A stretch of DNA of 64,000 nt from Desulfosporosinus youngiae DSM 17734 (GTDB lineage Bacteria; Bacillota; Desulfitobacteriia; Desulfitobacteriales; Desulfitobacteriaceae): the NCBI RefSeq assembly GCF_000244895.1, contig NZ_CM001441.1, positions 3,058,226-3,122,225 of the forward strand, in the 5' to 3' direction. A program made the position numbers and the translations under genes. Of this stretch, positions 8,953 through 18,380 are shown piece after piece. The notes below the pieces were generated by a model, which did not search any database, was not told the origin of the DNA, and saw only the letters and a list, made by a program, of their open reading frames with translations. Every line of letters begins with the position of its first letter. Positions within the stretch are counted from its first letter, which is position 1.

Positions 8953-10794
8953 TTAGTATTTACCGAATTCCCTATCGCTTAGGACAATCTTCGTTTTCGC
9001 GGCGGCCGCCTCAGCATAAGCTTCCTGCATCGGACTTAGTTTTAGGTTTCTCGTTTCGGACATATTCTTAAGCATGGTTAATACTTCCGGACTTAATTCA
9101 TCCAACTTGCTGAACGACCGGCCGTTTTGTCTTAGTTTAAATTTGCTAACCATTTCTTTTAAAAGTGCAGCCTGACTTGAAAGTTCTTCACTTGCAGCTG
9201 CACTTTCTTGAGAAGTAGCCGAATTCGTCTGCACAACCTCTGATACCTGCATAACTCCCTGATTAACCTGTCCGATGCCTGTTGCCTGTTCATTAGAGGC
9301 AACAGCAATGCCATTGACAAGGTCGGCTACCTTTTCAATGCCGTTGACTATCTTATTCAGAGCGTCTGCAGTATCTTTTGCAATCTTTGTACCTCCTTCA
9401 ACCTTCTTGATAGAGCCTTCGATCATATCCGTTGTTTCTTTAGCTGCGTTGGCTGAGCGGGCAGCAAGGTTTCTGACTTCCTCTGCTACAACCGCAAAAC
9501 CCTTGCCATGCTGACCTGCCCTTGCGGCTTCAACTGCAGCGTTAAGTGCCAGGATATTTGTCTGGAAGGCAATTTCATCAATCACCTTGATGATTTTCGA
9601 GATATTAGCGGAAGCATCATTGATTTCTTCCATAGCTATCAGCATTTCTTTCATCTGGGCATTGCCTTCAATAGCATTTGACTTGGCATTTTCCGCCAGT
9701 TCATTGGCCTGATTGGCATTCTGAGCATTCAGCTTTGTCTGGGAAGATATTTCTTCAAGGGATGCTGTCAGTTGTTCGATGGAACTCGCCTGCTCAGTAG
9801 CACCTTGGGAAAGAGCTATGCTTGAATCAGATACTTGTTTCGATCCGGCCGCTACCTGTTCCGAAGCAGAGGCAATGTTGGTTAATACTTCATTATTATT
9901 TCGTACCATTTCAGACAGCTTTTTGCCCAGCAAATCATTTTCTGATTTTACATCAACCTCTACCGTCAGGTCGCCGTCGGCTATCCTTTCAGCAGCCATT
10001 GCCTGGGCACGGATATTGGCGATCATCCTGCCAAAGGCTTCTGCAAGCCTGCCAATTTCATCCTTGGTGTCCGCTTCAACATTTACATTCACATCTCCAA
10101 CAGCAAGCTTATCAGCAGCTTCAACCATTTGGTTGACTGGCTTGCTGATAATTCGGGATATAAAAATGCCAAGCACTATTGCTATAATCACACCGGCAAT
10201 GATTACGATGATCATTGTGATAGATGCTGTCCTTGCGGCATCTGAATTCACTTGAGCGCTCTGAGCCGCCAAGGCAATTTTAAGCTCAAGCAATTTATTT
10301 AAAGAATCTTGTACCCCATTTACAATATTTGTTCCTTCGCTATACATGTATGCAGCTGCTTCATCATCTCTTCCTTCCCGAATGAGTCTGATTACATTAT
10401 CTTTATAAGGTATAAATTCGTTCATAATTAGCCCGTTGATTTTATCGTATTCCACCCGGACTTGTGAATCATCAATTCCCTTCTCAAATTCATCAAGGCT
10501 GCTGCGCTCCATTTTAACTAATTCATCTATGCTGTCGGCAAGTTCTGCTCTTTTGTTAGTATCTTTGTTGATTACCATATCTTTCAATGTTCCGCGCATT
10601 CGCTGAAACGAATCTATAAATACCGCAAGATCATCCATCGTTGAGGTGTGCTTCTGAAACATTTCAGTGTCTAAAACATTCATCCTTTGGATGTTTACAA
10701 TCCCTACCGCTCCTACCACACCCGCAATAACAGCTACTATTATAAAGCTGCTTACCAGTTTCGCAGCAACTCTCAAATCATAAAACCATTTCAT
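8953..10794 (-). CDS. Methyl-accepting chemotaxis protein
   Basis: A 613-residue transmembrane receptor. Helix 1 is at about 11-33 (AKLVSSFIIVAVIAGVVGAVGIV), a four-helix-bundle sensor at about 35-190, helix 2 near 191-214 and HAMP near 215-268, followed by the signalling domain. The tip reads IDEIAFQTNILALNAAVEAARAGQHGKGF, typical of this family. A tail of about 45 residues after the coiled coil is alanine-rich and lacks a CheR-docking pentapeptide. GGGGAG lies about 8 bases before the ATG. It is flanked by cheW and cheR and so is probably the dedicated receptor of this operon. Its sensor differs from that of the receptor at 1.5 kb. Confidence 0.95.
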   Translation of the reverse strand: MKWFYDLRVAAKLVSSFIIVAVIAGVVGAVGIVNIQRMNVLDTEMFQKHTSTMDDLAVFIDSFQRMRGTLKDMVINKDTNKRAELADSIDELVKMERSSLDEFEKGIDDSQVRVEYDKINGLIMNEFIPYKDNVIRLIREGRDDEAAAYMYSEGTNIVNGVQDSLNKLLELKIALAAQSAQVNSDAARTASITMIIVIIAGVIIAIVLGIFISRIISKPVNQMVEAADKLAVGDVNVNVEADTKDEIGRLAEAFGRMIANIRAQAMAAERIADGDLTVEVDVKSENDLLGKKLSEMVRNNNEVLTNIASASEQVAAGSKQVSDSSIALSQGATEQASSIEQLTASLEEISSQTKLNAQNANQANELAENAKSNAIEGNAQMKEMLIAMEEINDASANISKIIKVIDEIAFQTNILALNAAVEAARAGQHGKGFAVVAEEVRNLAARSANAAKETTDMIEGSIKKVEGGTKIAKDTADALNKIVNGIEKVADLVNGIAVASNEQATGIGQVNQGVMQVSEVVQTNSATSQESAAASEELSSQAALLKEMVSKFKLRQNGRSFSKLDELSPEVLTMLKNMSETRNLKLSPMQEAYAEAAAAKTKIVLSDREFGKY

Positions 10795-10828
10795 CGTTCA
10801 AACTCCCCTTTACAGATGAATTTAGAGT

Positions 10829-11323
10829 TTACAATGCCTCACTTAATCCTTCCAGTTCATCTTCTGTTAGTAATTTTTCACAGTCAAGCAGCAGCTTAAC
10901 ATCGTTTCCGACTTTTCCGATGTTCTTTACGTATCTGTTATTAGACTGCTTATTAATCCTTGGCGGTTCAACAATCCCTTGGTCCGGAATTGTCAGAACT
11001 TCTGAAACGCTGTCAACGATAAGCCCTATTGATACATCCTTGATATCGACGACGATCACACAGGTTCTATCGTTATACTCTCTAGGCTCTTTTTTGAAGC
11101 GAAGCCTGACATCCATTACCGGAATTATCTTGCCTCTTAAATTGATGATACCTTTCACATAGTCCGGGAGTTCAGGTATCTCGGTTATCTCTTGAATTCC
11201 TATAATTTCCGTTACGTATTTGATTTCGATACCATAGCTTTCTCTGCCTAATGAAAAGATCAAAAATCTGCCTTTTTGGGTGTCTTCCTCTAGTTCCATT
11301 GTATTTTCAATGACGTCTGCCAT
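10829..11323 (-). CDS. cheW: Chemotaxis coupling protein CheW
   Basis: A 164-residue CheW-like protein that bridges receptors to CheA. Visible features are FLIFSLGRESYGIEI, ITEIPELPDYVKGIINLRGKIIPVMDVRLRF and VDSVSEVLTI, all standard for the family. I place the start at the ATG at 11321-11323, preceded by AGAAGGGG. An in-frame GTG 39 bases upstream would add 13 residues but has no comparable site. It lies 48 bases downstream of cheA in the same unit. Confidence 0.93.
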   Translation of the reverse strand: MADVIENTMELEEDTQKGRFLIFSLGRESYGIEIKYVTEIIGIQEITEIPELPDYVKGIINLRGKIIPVMDVRLRFKKEPREYNDRTCVIVVDIKDVSIGLIVDSVSEVLTIPDQGIVEPPRINKQSNNRYVKNIGKVGNDVKLLLDCEKLLTEDELEGLSEAL

Positions 11324-11371
11324 CGTTTCATCCCCTTCTGCTCTATGATCTATCTCAAGCACAAGAATCCC

Positions 11372-13450
11372 TTACAAATTTATCAGCCCTCCAATATCGA
11401 GAATCAAGCTGATACTGCCGTCACCTAACAAGGTGCAGCCAGCCATTCCCTTTATTTTCTTGAATTTTCTTAGATAATCAGGCAACGCTTTTACAACTAC
11501 TTGCTGTTGTCCTATAAGTTCGTCCGCAAACACACAAAGGGACTTGGTATCCTGTTCAACCCTGATGATAATTCCATCAATAATGTTTGCAATGCTATTT
11601 TTAATCTTATACAGCTCATGCAAGCGCAGAATTGGATAGCACTGACCTCTTACCATAATCATTTCATGACCATCGGGGTCGGTGATAATGTCTTTTTCCT
11701 TTGGTCTGAAGGATTCCTTAATGGAGATGATGGGTATGGTATAACGGGAGTTTCCTACCTTTATATTCATCCCGTCGATGATTGCCAAGGTCAGAGGAAT
11801 CTTCAAGGTAATGGTCGTCCCTTTGTCCGGAACGCTATCGATCGAAACAGAACCACCAACCATCTCAATATTCTTGGTTACTACATCCATCCCCACACCA
11901 CGCCCCGAGAATTCGGACACACTGTCTTTTGTTGAGAAACCCGGCAGGAAGATGAGATTAAAAATTTCCTTGTCTGTCATATCAGGTTCAGACTTATGTA
12001 ATAAACCATTTTCACTAGCCTTCTTAAGAATCCTCTCCTTGTTTAGTCCCTTTCCGTCATCTTTGACAATAACAAGGACATCACTTCCGGCGTTTTTGGC
12101 TTCCAATTTGATGGTTCCGACGTGTGGTTTACCCTTGGCCAACCTGTCTGCAGTAGATTCCATCCCGTGGTCGAGAGCATTCCGTACAAGGTGCATCAGC
12201 GGATCGGATATATGCTCTATGATATTTTTATCAACTTCAGTTTCTTCGCCAATAATCTCAAGCCGCACTTCTTTATCCAGTTTCTTGCTCATATCTCTCA
12301 CGATCCGATGCATTTTATGGAAAGTAGCCGAGAGAGGGACCATGCGGATAGACATCACCATATCCTGCATTTCACCGGTTATTTTACTTAACTGCCGTGC
12401 TGCCTTTCGGAAGTTGTCCAGCTCCAGTCCTTTTAGATCAGGATTCTGTATAACCATGGCTTCAGCGATCACCATTTCTCCTACTAAATCCATCAGCTTG
12501 TCCAACTTAGCAACACTAACGCTGATAATACTCTGCTGGGATGAGACCGCTTGGATTTCCTTGTCAGCAGCTTCCTTTTCCTCTTTAGCTTGCGCATCCA
12601 GATTAGGTACTTTAATGGGATACTTCAGAGGAGCAATCTGCTTCACCGGGGAGAACTGTTCAAATTCATCATTATCTTCCAGTTGAATGAGCTCTAAATC
12701 CCTGAGAAAGATAGTCTGCATGAAGAATTCATGCATTTGTTCGTAGGAGCGGTCTGCTTTAAGGTATAACTTGAAGCCTTCCCGCCTTATGATTTCTCCG
12801 CTGTCTTCATTTTCGATCAGATCTTCCGGTATATAGAAAACCTCGTCAGTGATATCTTTGAGATCATGTATAATGGAAAACGCACGCATACTTTCCATTT
12901 CACAACCGTCTTCAAAATATATAACCGCTTTAAACGTATGTTTATAATTGGAAGTTACTGACTTATCCTGACTTATGTAATACTGCTGTATGATGGTGTC
13001 GTTTGGTCCCATATCCTTCCTATGGGCAGCAGGCTGATTACCCTGCTGTAATTCGGCTAAAAAGTCTTTTATGCTATCAATTAATGCCGCAGTATCTCCA
13101 TCTGCATCATCGCCGTTTTTGATCTTCTCGATTTCTACCTTTATGAAATCAACCCCTTCTAATACCAAATCAGAAAGAGCCAGGCAATCGGGATTATCGG
13201 GTTTTTCCTCGCGTAGAAAATAAAATAGATCTTCAAGCGTATGGGCAAGAGTTGAAATATTATTAAACATCATCATTGCTGATGAACCCTTAATGGTATG
13301 CATGATGCGAAAAATTTCATTAATCGCTGCTTGTGTATAGCAGCTTGTCTTTTCGCTGGTTAATATGGATTGTTCAAGCTGTTCCAGCAACTGTGAGGTT
13401 TCAAATATAAACAAATCAAGCATTGGCTCATTTAAAAATTGATCTGCCAT
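11372..13450 (-). CDS. cheA: Chemotaxis histidine kinase CheA
   Basis: A 692-residue kinase. The P1 phosphotransfer domain carries His51 (RIMHTIKGSS). A P2-like response-regulator binding region lies at about 165-270. The dimerisation domain starts near 315 (SVAKLDKLMDLVGEMVIAE). The ATPase has the N-box HLVRNALDHGME and GRGVGMDVV, and the CheW-like regulatory domain ends the protein. It phosphorylates CheY, encoded 37 bases upstream, in response to receptor state. The order cheY-cheA-cheW-mcp-cheR is a compact non-flagellar-linked chemosensory cluster; no flagellar gene is in the window, so the output may or may not be motility. Confidence 0.96.
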   Translation of the reverse strand: MADQFLNEPMLDLFIFETSQLLEQLEQSILTSEKTSCYTQAAINEIFRIMHTIKGSSAMMMFNNISTLAHTLEDLFYFLREEKPDNPDCLALSDLVLEGVDFIKVEIEKIKNGDDADGDTAALIDSIKDFLAELQQGNQPAAHRKDMGPNDTIIQQYYISQDKSVTSNYKHTFKAVIYFEDGCEMESMRAFSIIHDLKDITDEVFYIPEDLIENEDSGEIIRREGFKLYLKADRSYEQMHEFFMQTIFLRDLELIQLEDNDEFEQFSPVKQIAPLKYPIKVPNLDAQAKEEKEAADKEIQAVSSQQSIISVSVAKLDKLMDLVGEMVIAEAMVIQNPDLKGLELDNFRKAARQLSKITGEMQDMVMSIRMVPLSATFHKMHRIVRDMSKKLDKEVRLEIIGEETEVDKNIIEHISDPLMHLVRNALDHGMESTADRLAKGKPHVGTIKLEAKNAGSDVLVIVKDDGKGLNKERILKKASENGLLHKSEPDMTDKEIFNLIFLPGFSTKDSVSEFSGRGVGMDVVTKNIEMVGGSVSIDSVPDKGTTITLKIPLTLAIIDGMNIKVGNSRYTIPIISIKESFRPKEKDIITDPDGHEMIMVRGQCYPILRLHELYKIKNSIANIIDGIIIRVEQDTKSLCVFADELIGQQQVVVKALPDYLRKFKKIKGMAGCTLLGDGSISLILDIGGLINL

Positions 13451-13487
13451 CTATATCACCTCCTATAACTTAAGGTTTTATTTTTGT

Positions 13488-13850
13488 TTAGACCTTATTA
13501 AGTGTCTGCAACACATGGTCTTCCGTAAAGGGTTTCACAACAAAGGATTTTGCACCATTTATAATTGCTTGCTTAACTAATCTTTCTTGCCCCATTGCAG
13601 ATACCATAACAACTTTAGCTTTGGGATCAAATTCTCTTATGGCTTTTAACGCCTCAATGCCTGTCATTTCAGGCATTGTTATGTCCATGGTAACTACATC
13701 AGGCTTCAACTCCTTGTACTTCCGAACTCCCTCGATACCGTTTTCAGCCTCTCCTAATACCTCAAACCCACTTTTCTCGAGTATCATTTTAATTGACATT
13801 CTCATGAACGCTGCATCATCAACAATAAGGACTTTTTTCACTTGCTTCAC
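13488..13850 (-). CDS. cheY: Chemotaxis response regulator CheY
   Basis: A 120-residue receiver domain. The acidic pair is D11-D12, the phosphoacceptor Asp56 (VVTMDITMPEMTGIEA), the switch serine is in VVMVSAMGQ and the lysine in FVVKPF. This is the Gram-positive CheY type. It sits immediately before cheA and 25 bases after the TetR gene, so it is likely read from the TetR promoter as part of one long unit. Function as the CheA partner is inferred from position. Confidence 0.94.
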   Translation of the reverse strand: MKQVKKVLIVDDAAFMRMSIKMILEKSGFEVLGEAENGIEGVRKYKELKPDVVTMDITMPEMTGIEALKAIREFDPKAKVVMVSAMGQERLVKQAIINGAKSFVVKPFTEDHVLQTLNKV

Positions 13851-13875
13851 ACTCCTAATCTGATTACCCTCAAAC

Positions 13876-14466
13876 TTAACTAAAAGCCTTTAAAACCATT
13901 TCCAGGGTTGATAGAGTTCTTTCCTTCAATGAATAACTTTGGCCGTTAAGTCTCCAGGTAAGGCATATCTCCCGACATAAGCCCCAGATCACGTCCGCTA
14001 AGTTCTTACTATCCATATCAGGACTTATTTCTCCAGCCTTTTGTGCCTCTTCAATCAATTGCTTCATGAAACTTGAACGATCATTTAATATACTCTTAAC
14101 TCTGTCTGTCAGTTCAGATTCATGCCGCAAAACATCAAACACCTGCATGATTGAGGTAATAGCCGGATAACTCTCATAATATTCTGCATAGGCGCGGATA
14201 AGGTATGTAATAGATTCCTTAGGTCTGAGTTCTTTTAATTTGATAGATTGATATATATCAATATCAAACTTTGAGAAGTCTTCCAGAACTACGAGCAACA
14301 GTTGGTTTTTACTTTTAAAGTGCCGGAACAGTGTAGCTTCTGAAACGCCTTGCCTTCTGGCAATCTCCCTGGTCGATAACCCCTGTATGCCAAGTTGATC
14401 AATGATCTCAATGGTTGTTATAACAAGTCTATCTTTTCTATGTAATCCATAACCGTTATTTTCCAT
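13876..14466 (-). CDS. TetR-family transcriptional regulator
   Basis: A 196-residue regulator with an N-terminal TetR helix-turn-helix (GLSTREIARRQGVSEATLFRHFKSKNQLL, about residues 31-60) and a C-terminal ligand-binding domain of standard size. It is the first gene of the che unit. An inverted repeat TTTACT-11-AGTAAA overlaps the -10 box upstream, which would fit autorepression and control of all the chemotaxis genes behind it. The ligand is not predictable. A TetR regulator heading a che operon is not the usual arrangement. Confidence 0.92.
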   Translation of the reverse strand: MENNGYGLHRKDRLVITTIEIIDQLGIQGLSTREIARRQGVSEATLFRHFKSKNQLLLVVLEDFSKFDIDIYQSIKLKELRPKESITYLIRAYAEYYESYPAITSIMQVFDVLRHESELTDRVKSILNDRSSFMKQLIEEAQKAGEISPDMDSKNLADVIWGLCREICLTWRLNGQSYSLKERTLSTLEMVLKAFS

Positions 14467-14490
14467 ACATTACCACCTTAAGGAGTGATT

Positions 14491-14532
14491 GTTTACTTAT
14501 ATTATTATAGTAAATCAGGAATATATTGTCTA
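14491..14532 (-). promoter_or_regulatory. Promoter and putative TetR operator for the che unit
   Basis: On the minus strand TAGACA (14527-14532) and TATAAT (14504-14509) are 17 bases apart. The inverted repeat TTTACT (14509-14514, minus) and AGTAAA (14492-14497, minus) with 11 bases between overlaps the -10 box and start site. This is the expected place for the TetR protein encoded 25 bases downstream to act. Confidence 0.6.
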
Positions 14533-14593
14533 TATTAATTTTTTTATGTCGTATTATGGTTTTAATAGAGAATAATTGCAAAAAAGTAAAAAA

Positions 14594-14629
14594 CCTAGTG
14601 CTAAGAAATTGGGACTTCTTAGCACTAGG
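14594..14629 (-). terminator. Strong Rho-independent terminator
   Basis: A perfect 14-bp stem (CCTAGTGCTAAGAA with its complement at 14616-14629) and an 8-base loop. On the minus strand it is followed by TTTTTTACTTTTTTG. It backs up the terminator at 14668 and insulates the TetR promoter from the tRNA gene. Confidence 0.85.
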
Positions 14630-14667
14630 GCCTATAAACGATCCTTCTATTTTGTTAAACATAACAA

Positions 14668-14698
14668 AACAAGCGTCTCAGTAACCTGAAACGCTTGC
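14668..14698 (-). terminator. Terminator directly after tRNA-Lys
   Basis: On the minus strand CAAGCGT and ACGCTTG pair around an inner TCAG/CTGA helix, followed by TTTTGTTATG. It starts 16 bases after the tRNA 3' end. Confidence 0.7.
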
Positions 14699-14713
14699 TT
14701 AACAAACCATTTT

Positions 14714-14789
14714 TGGTGCGCCACCCAGGATTCGAACCAGGGACCTGCCGATTAAGAGTCGGATGCTCTACCAGCTGAGCTAGTGGCGC
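14714..14789 (-). tRNA. tRNA-Lys (anticodon CTT)
   Basis: A 76-base cloverleaf with the CCA end encoded. The acceptor stem is GCGCCAC/GTGGCGC, the D-loop has AGCTCAGCTGGTAGAGC, and the T-arm contains GGTTCGAATCC. The anticodon loop CTCTTAA at 14752-14758 gives anticodon CTT (14754-14756). The outermost anticodon-stem pair is a T-C mismatch. It is a single-gene unit with its own promoter and two terminators. Confidence 0.95.
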
Positions 14790-14805
14790 GCGAGCAACAA
14801 TTATT

Positions 14806-14834
14806 AGTATACATATAGAATTTAGAACTGTCAA
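14806..14834 (-). promoter_or_regulatory. Sigma-A promoter of tRNA-Lys
   Basis: On the minus strand TTGACA (14829-14834) and TATACT (14806-14811) are exactly 17 bases apart, ending 17 bases before the tRNA 5' end. Confidence 0.85.
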
Positions 14835-14880
14835 TAACCTTTTGTTTATATTTATCAATATCTCTTTGATTATGTTTTGC

Positions 14881-16281
14881 TTAGTTCTCTAATTCAGCCG
14901 CCAAATTAAGAATAGCTTGCGCATATACCTTGGTTGTTTTAAGAAGGTTGTCAATGGAAATGTATTCATCCGGACAATGAATCACTTCCGGCTCACCCGG
15001 AAAAGTCGGTCCAAAGGCAACTCCTTGGGGAAGTGCTTTAGCATAAGTTCCTCCGCCAATAGCAAAAGCAAATGGCTCAAGTCCGGTTACATCTGAATAG
15101 GCTTTCAGCAGAGATTGAACCAATGGACTCTCTTTAGGGACATGATGAGCTTCTTGATGGCTTAGGATTTTGATATTAAATTGCTCATTTCGGGCAATTT
15201 TTTCAATTGGGAGAAGAACATCGTCCCGTTGGTAGGTGACTGGATAACGAATATCAAGTACGAAACGAATATTATCTGCCGTCAATTCTAAAATGCCAAG
15301 ATTGAGGGAAAGTTTACCGGATGGTTCATCACTTAAAGCAACTCCAAAACCTTCACCATAATAGCCTGTGCCAGGGTAAGCCAAGATAAAATCCAGAATT
15401 TGCTGTTCTTCCGGACTCAGTGCTAACGTGCGCAGAAATCGCAAGGCATAGAAGACCGCGTTTTTTCCATTCTCCGGGAGACTTCCATGTGACCCTACTC
15501 CCTTGACGATAAGCTTGATCTCTTGTTCTGTTTCCTGACTCACTAAGGAACCGCTTACCCCTTCCGGGAAAGAGAAATCATTTAACTGCTTAACTAAATC
15601 ACCGTAGGCTATTCCCTGCAAAGCAACCTCACAGCGATCCGGAACGACATTCGCTCGTTCGCCGCCCTGAACACGAACTAGATGAGAAAGAGAAGCGGGG
15701 TGATATTTACTGAATTCCAGGTGAAGAATTCCTTTCTCAGCATGAATGACCGGAAACTCGGCATCAGGTGCAAATCCGATCTGAGGAACTTCTTCTTTCT
15801 TCAGATAATAGTTCATATCATCCCATCCTGATTCCTCATCTGTCCCTAAGATCAGGCGAACTCTCATCTTCAAGGGTATATTGGCATCTTTAATGGCTTT
15901 CATGGCAAAAAGAGCAGCCAAGGTTGGCCCTTTGTCATCTAATGCACCTCTGCCGAAAATTTTTCCGTCCTTAATAGTTCCGCTGTAAGGAGACACAGAC
16001 CACCCGTCCCCTTCCGGAACGACATCAAGATGACCTAGAATACCTAATAATTCGCCGGCGCCCATTTCGATATGTCCTGCATATCCTTCAACATTTTTGA
16101 CAGTGAACCCAAACTCCTTTCCTAATGCTAAGGTCCACTCTAATGCTTCTTTAATGCCCGGCCCAAACGGCGCACCAGGGACAGCGTTTTCAACATCTTT
16201 GACACTCTTAATTTGGATACAAGCTTGTACTGCAGATAGGATATCTTCTTTCATTAGGTCAATCTGTTGATTAAGACGCAT
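14881..16281 (-). CDS. pepV: PepV-type M20 dipeptidase
   Basis: A 466-residue zinc dipeptidase of the PepV/Sapep group of family M20, cytoplasmic. Metal and catalytic motifs are visible: LGHLDVVPEG (His84, Asp86), RGALDDKGP (Asp115), GTDEESGWDD (Glu149/Glu150) and GEPEVIHCPDE near the C terminus. Length fits the family. It lies alone between the tRNA and the PBP gene, reading on the same strand as both. The substrate is probably a range of dipeptides; carnosinase-type specificity cannot be judged. Confidence 0.9.
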   Translation of the reverse strand: MRLNQQIDLMKEDILSAVQACIQIKSVKDVENAVPGAPFGPGIKEALEWTLALGKEFGFTVKNVEGYAGHIEMGAGELLGILGHLDVVPEGDGWSVSPYSGTIKDGKIFGRGALDDKGPTLAALFAMKAIKDANIPLKMRVRLILGTDEESGWDDMNYYLKKEEVPQIGFAPDAEFPVIHAEKGILHLEFSKYHPASLSHLVRVQGGERANVVPDRCEVALQGIAYGDLVKQLNDFSFPEGVSGSLVSQETEQEIKLIVKGVGSHGSLPENGKNAVFYALRFLRTLALSPEEQQILDFILAYPGTGYYGEGFGVALSDEPSGKLSLNLGILELTADNIRFVLDIRYPVTYQRDDVLLPIEKIARNEQFNIKILSHQEAHHVPKESPLVQSLLKAYSDVTGLEPFAFAIGGGTYAKALPQGVAFGPTFPGEPEVIHCPDEYISIDNLLKTTKVYAQAILNLAAELEN

Positions 16282-16364
16282 ATTTGAATCATTCCTCCGT
16301 AGTTTAATGTTTGCTGAGTTATTCTAGCATACCCTGATTGAGAAATGAATTTGCATATGGCAGA

Positions 16365-18380
16365 TTACTGCGCTAAGGGAGAAAAATTCACCTCAATTGG
16401 CGTACCGCGAGTTACAATTTTTCCTGGTGCAGGTGATTGTTGATTGACCAGGCCGCTGCCGGAAAAGTTAAAATGCAGCTCTGATTTGGCCAGGGTTTCT
16501 CCTGCCTGCCGCATTGTCATACCTGTTAGATCCGGAACAACAATTTCTCCTCCAACGGGTGTCCGTTCAGGAACAACCGGTTGCGGGGATGGTCTGACAG
16601 CAGAATCAGTGGGTGAAATGGTTACAGTACTTTCAGTATCGTTGGCTACAGGAAAACCATAATATTGAAGGGCACCTTCGATAATAGCTTTAGCCCTTGG
16701 ACCTGCCAATGTACCTCCTTGATGGCCTTCTTCAGTTCTAGGCGTATCAATGATGACAAGAACCGCAATTTTCGGATCTTCAGCCGGCGCAAAAGCCACA
16801 AACGAAGCAATATAGTCTGTTGAAGAATATCCTTTTGTGTCCGGGTCTACTTTCTGAGCGGTTCCCGTCTTCCCTGCAACCCTGACACCAGGAATAAGTG
16901 CGGTCTTCCCTGTTCCATCAGTAACAACCTTTTCCAGGATATTGGTCATTTGCTCCGAAGTTGATTTGGAAATCACCTCTCGTACAGGGGTAGGTTTTTG
17001 TTGCTGAACAAGTTGGCCATCAAAGGACGTAATCTTGTCAACAATATAGGGGCGATAAAGAGTTCCGCCATTAGCAACAGCAGAAATCGCAGTCAATAAT
17101 TGGATTGGAGTGACAGAATTAGCTTGACCGAAAGACATTGTGGCAATATCTATTTCCCGGATTTTATCTTGGGGCAGGAGTACTCCAGCTTCTTCACCTA
17201 AAATGTCTATTCCTGTTTTCGCACCAAAACCAAAGGCCTTCAAATAAGTATCAAAGACGGATTTACCCATTTTCTGCGCTACTTGGGCGAGTACGACATT
17301 GGAAGACAGCTGCATTCCTTCTGTAAAAGTAGGGTTGCCATGGGGTCTTTGATCAGAGTCCCAGTTTGTAATTATACGGGGTGGAATATTTAGGTATCCG
17401 GGATCAGGAAAGGTATCATCCGGATTGATTATTCCTTCTTCCAAAGCGGCTGCCCCCGTAATAATTTTGAAGGTAGATCCCGGTTCATAGGACATTCCAA
17501 TCGCTAAATTGCGGCGAACTTCGGGTTCAACATCATTATAATTTGTCGGATCAAAGGATGGACGAGAGCCCATGCCTAAGATGCGTCCTGTCATTGGGTC
17601 CATTGCCAGAATCGTGACACTGTTGGGGTTGGTTGCTTTGTATGTTTCTTCTAATTGTTGTTCAACATAATATTGAATTGTGGAATCTAGGGTTAAGGTT
17701 AGAGAATTTCCGGGTCTTGACGGGTCACCGTGACTCAGGGCATCAAGTATTGAGCGTGCTTTGGTATCCCGTTCCTCAGATTGGAACCCAGGCTTACCGA
17801 ATAACTCCTTATCATAATAGTATTCGACTCCTTCCATGCCATGACCCTCTAGATTAACAATCCCAAGAGCGGAGGCCGCAAACATTCCCATAGGATAGAC
17901 TCGTTTTTCTTCTTCATCAGTGCCTACACCAGGGATTTTGAGTGCCATTATTTTATCTGCTTTCTCAATATCTACTTGGTGCGCTATGCTACTCCAAGAC
18001 GAATCTTTATTAAGTTTATCGAGAATTTGCTGGCTGTCTATTTCTAAGATACTTCCAAGTTCCAACGCTGCTTCTTCTTTTGTTTTTTTATATTGTTTAT
18101 CTTCGATTGAAGTAGTTAATAACCTGGGGTCTGCATGGATTCCCCTGACTGGTATACTTTGAGCTAAGACATTTCCCTGGGCATCAAAAATCGCGCCTCT
18201 GTCCGGTCTTAAACTTTGATCAATCGTTCTTCGCTCTATCCCTTTTGCCTTAAGGTCGGACGCTTGAACGACTTGCAGGATTACAAGCCTGCCGGACACA
18301 AGAAAGATCATAAAGAGCAATATTAACTGAACCCATCGATCACGAGAAAAATAACTGGAATTACGTTTGCTTTTTCTCAA
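16365..18380 (-). CDS. Class B penicillin-binding protein with PASTA domain (SpoVD/PBP2B-like)
   Basis: A 671-residue cell-wall transpeptidase. An N-terminal membrane anchor (residues ~17-39) is followed by a PBP dimerisation domain and the transpeptidase with S302-T-F-K, S359-S-N and K504-T-G. A single PASTA domain lies near 605-668 (VVPDLTGMTMRQAGETL). The start is TTG, preceded by GAGAGGAGGG. Family members crosslink septal or spore-cortex peptidoglycan; single-PASTA class B PBPs of this form are often called SpoVD in Clostridia. It is not in a dcw cluster here, so sporulation use is only inferred. A TATAAT box lies at 18404-18409 on the minus strand. Confidence 0.9.
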   Translation of the reverse strand: MRKSKRNSSYFSRDRWVQLILLFMIFLVSGRLVILQVVQASDLKAKGIERRTIDQSLRPDRGAIFDAQGNVLAQSIPVRGIHADPRLLTTSIEDKQYKKTKEEAALELGSILEIDSQQILDKLNKDSSWSSIAHQVDIEKADKIMALKIPGVGTDEEEKRVYPMGMFAASALGIVNLEGHGMEGVEYYYDKELFGKPGFQSEERDTKARSILDALSHGDPSRPGNSLTLTLDSTIQYYVEQQLEETYKATNPNSVTILAMDPMTGRILGMGSRPSFDPTNYNDVEPEVRRNLAIGMSYEPGSTFKIITGAAALEEGIINPDDTFPDPGYLNIPPRIITNWDSDQRPHGNPTFTEGMQLSSNVVLAQVAQKMGKSVFDTYLKAFGFGAKTGIDILGEEAGVLLPQDKIREIDIATMSFGQANSVTPIQLLTAISAVANGGTLYRPYIVDKITSFDGQLVQQQKPTPVREVISKSTSEQMTNILEKVVTDGTGKTALIPGVRVAGKTGTAQKVDPDTKGYSSTDYIASFVAFAPAEDPKIAVLVIIDTPRTEEGHQGGTLAGPRAKAIIEGALQYYGFPVANDTESTVTISPTDSAVRPSPQPVVPERTPVGGEIVVPDLTGMTMRQAGETLAKSELHFNFSGSGLVNQQSPAPGKIVTRGTPIEVNFSPLAQ

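Noticed and set aside
9779-10255. 158-codon open frame antisense to the chemoreceptor
   Set aside because: Frame shadow of a low-complexity Ala/Ser-rich coiled-coil gene.
11778-12686. 302-codon open frame antisense to cheA
   Set aside because: It is a frame shadow of cheA with no ribosome site and no motif; cheA is well supported.
14655-14858. 67-codon frame across tRNA-Lys
   Set aside because: It overlaps the tRNA and its terminator; the apparent peptide is translated tRNA sequence.
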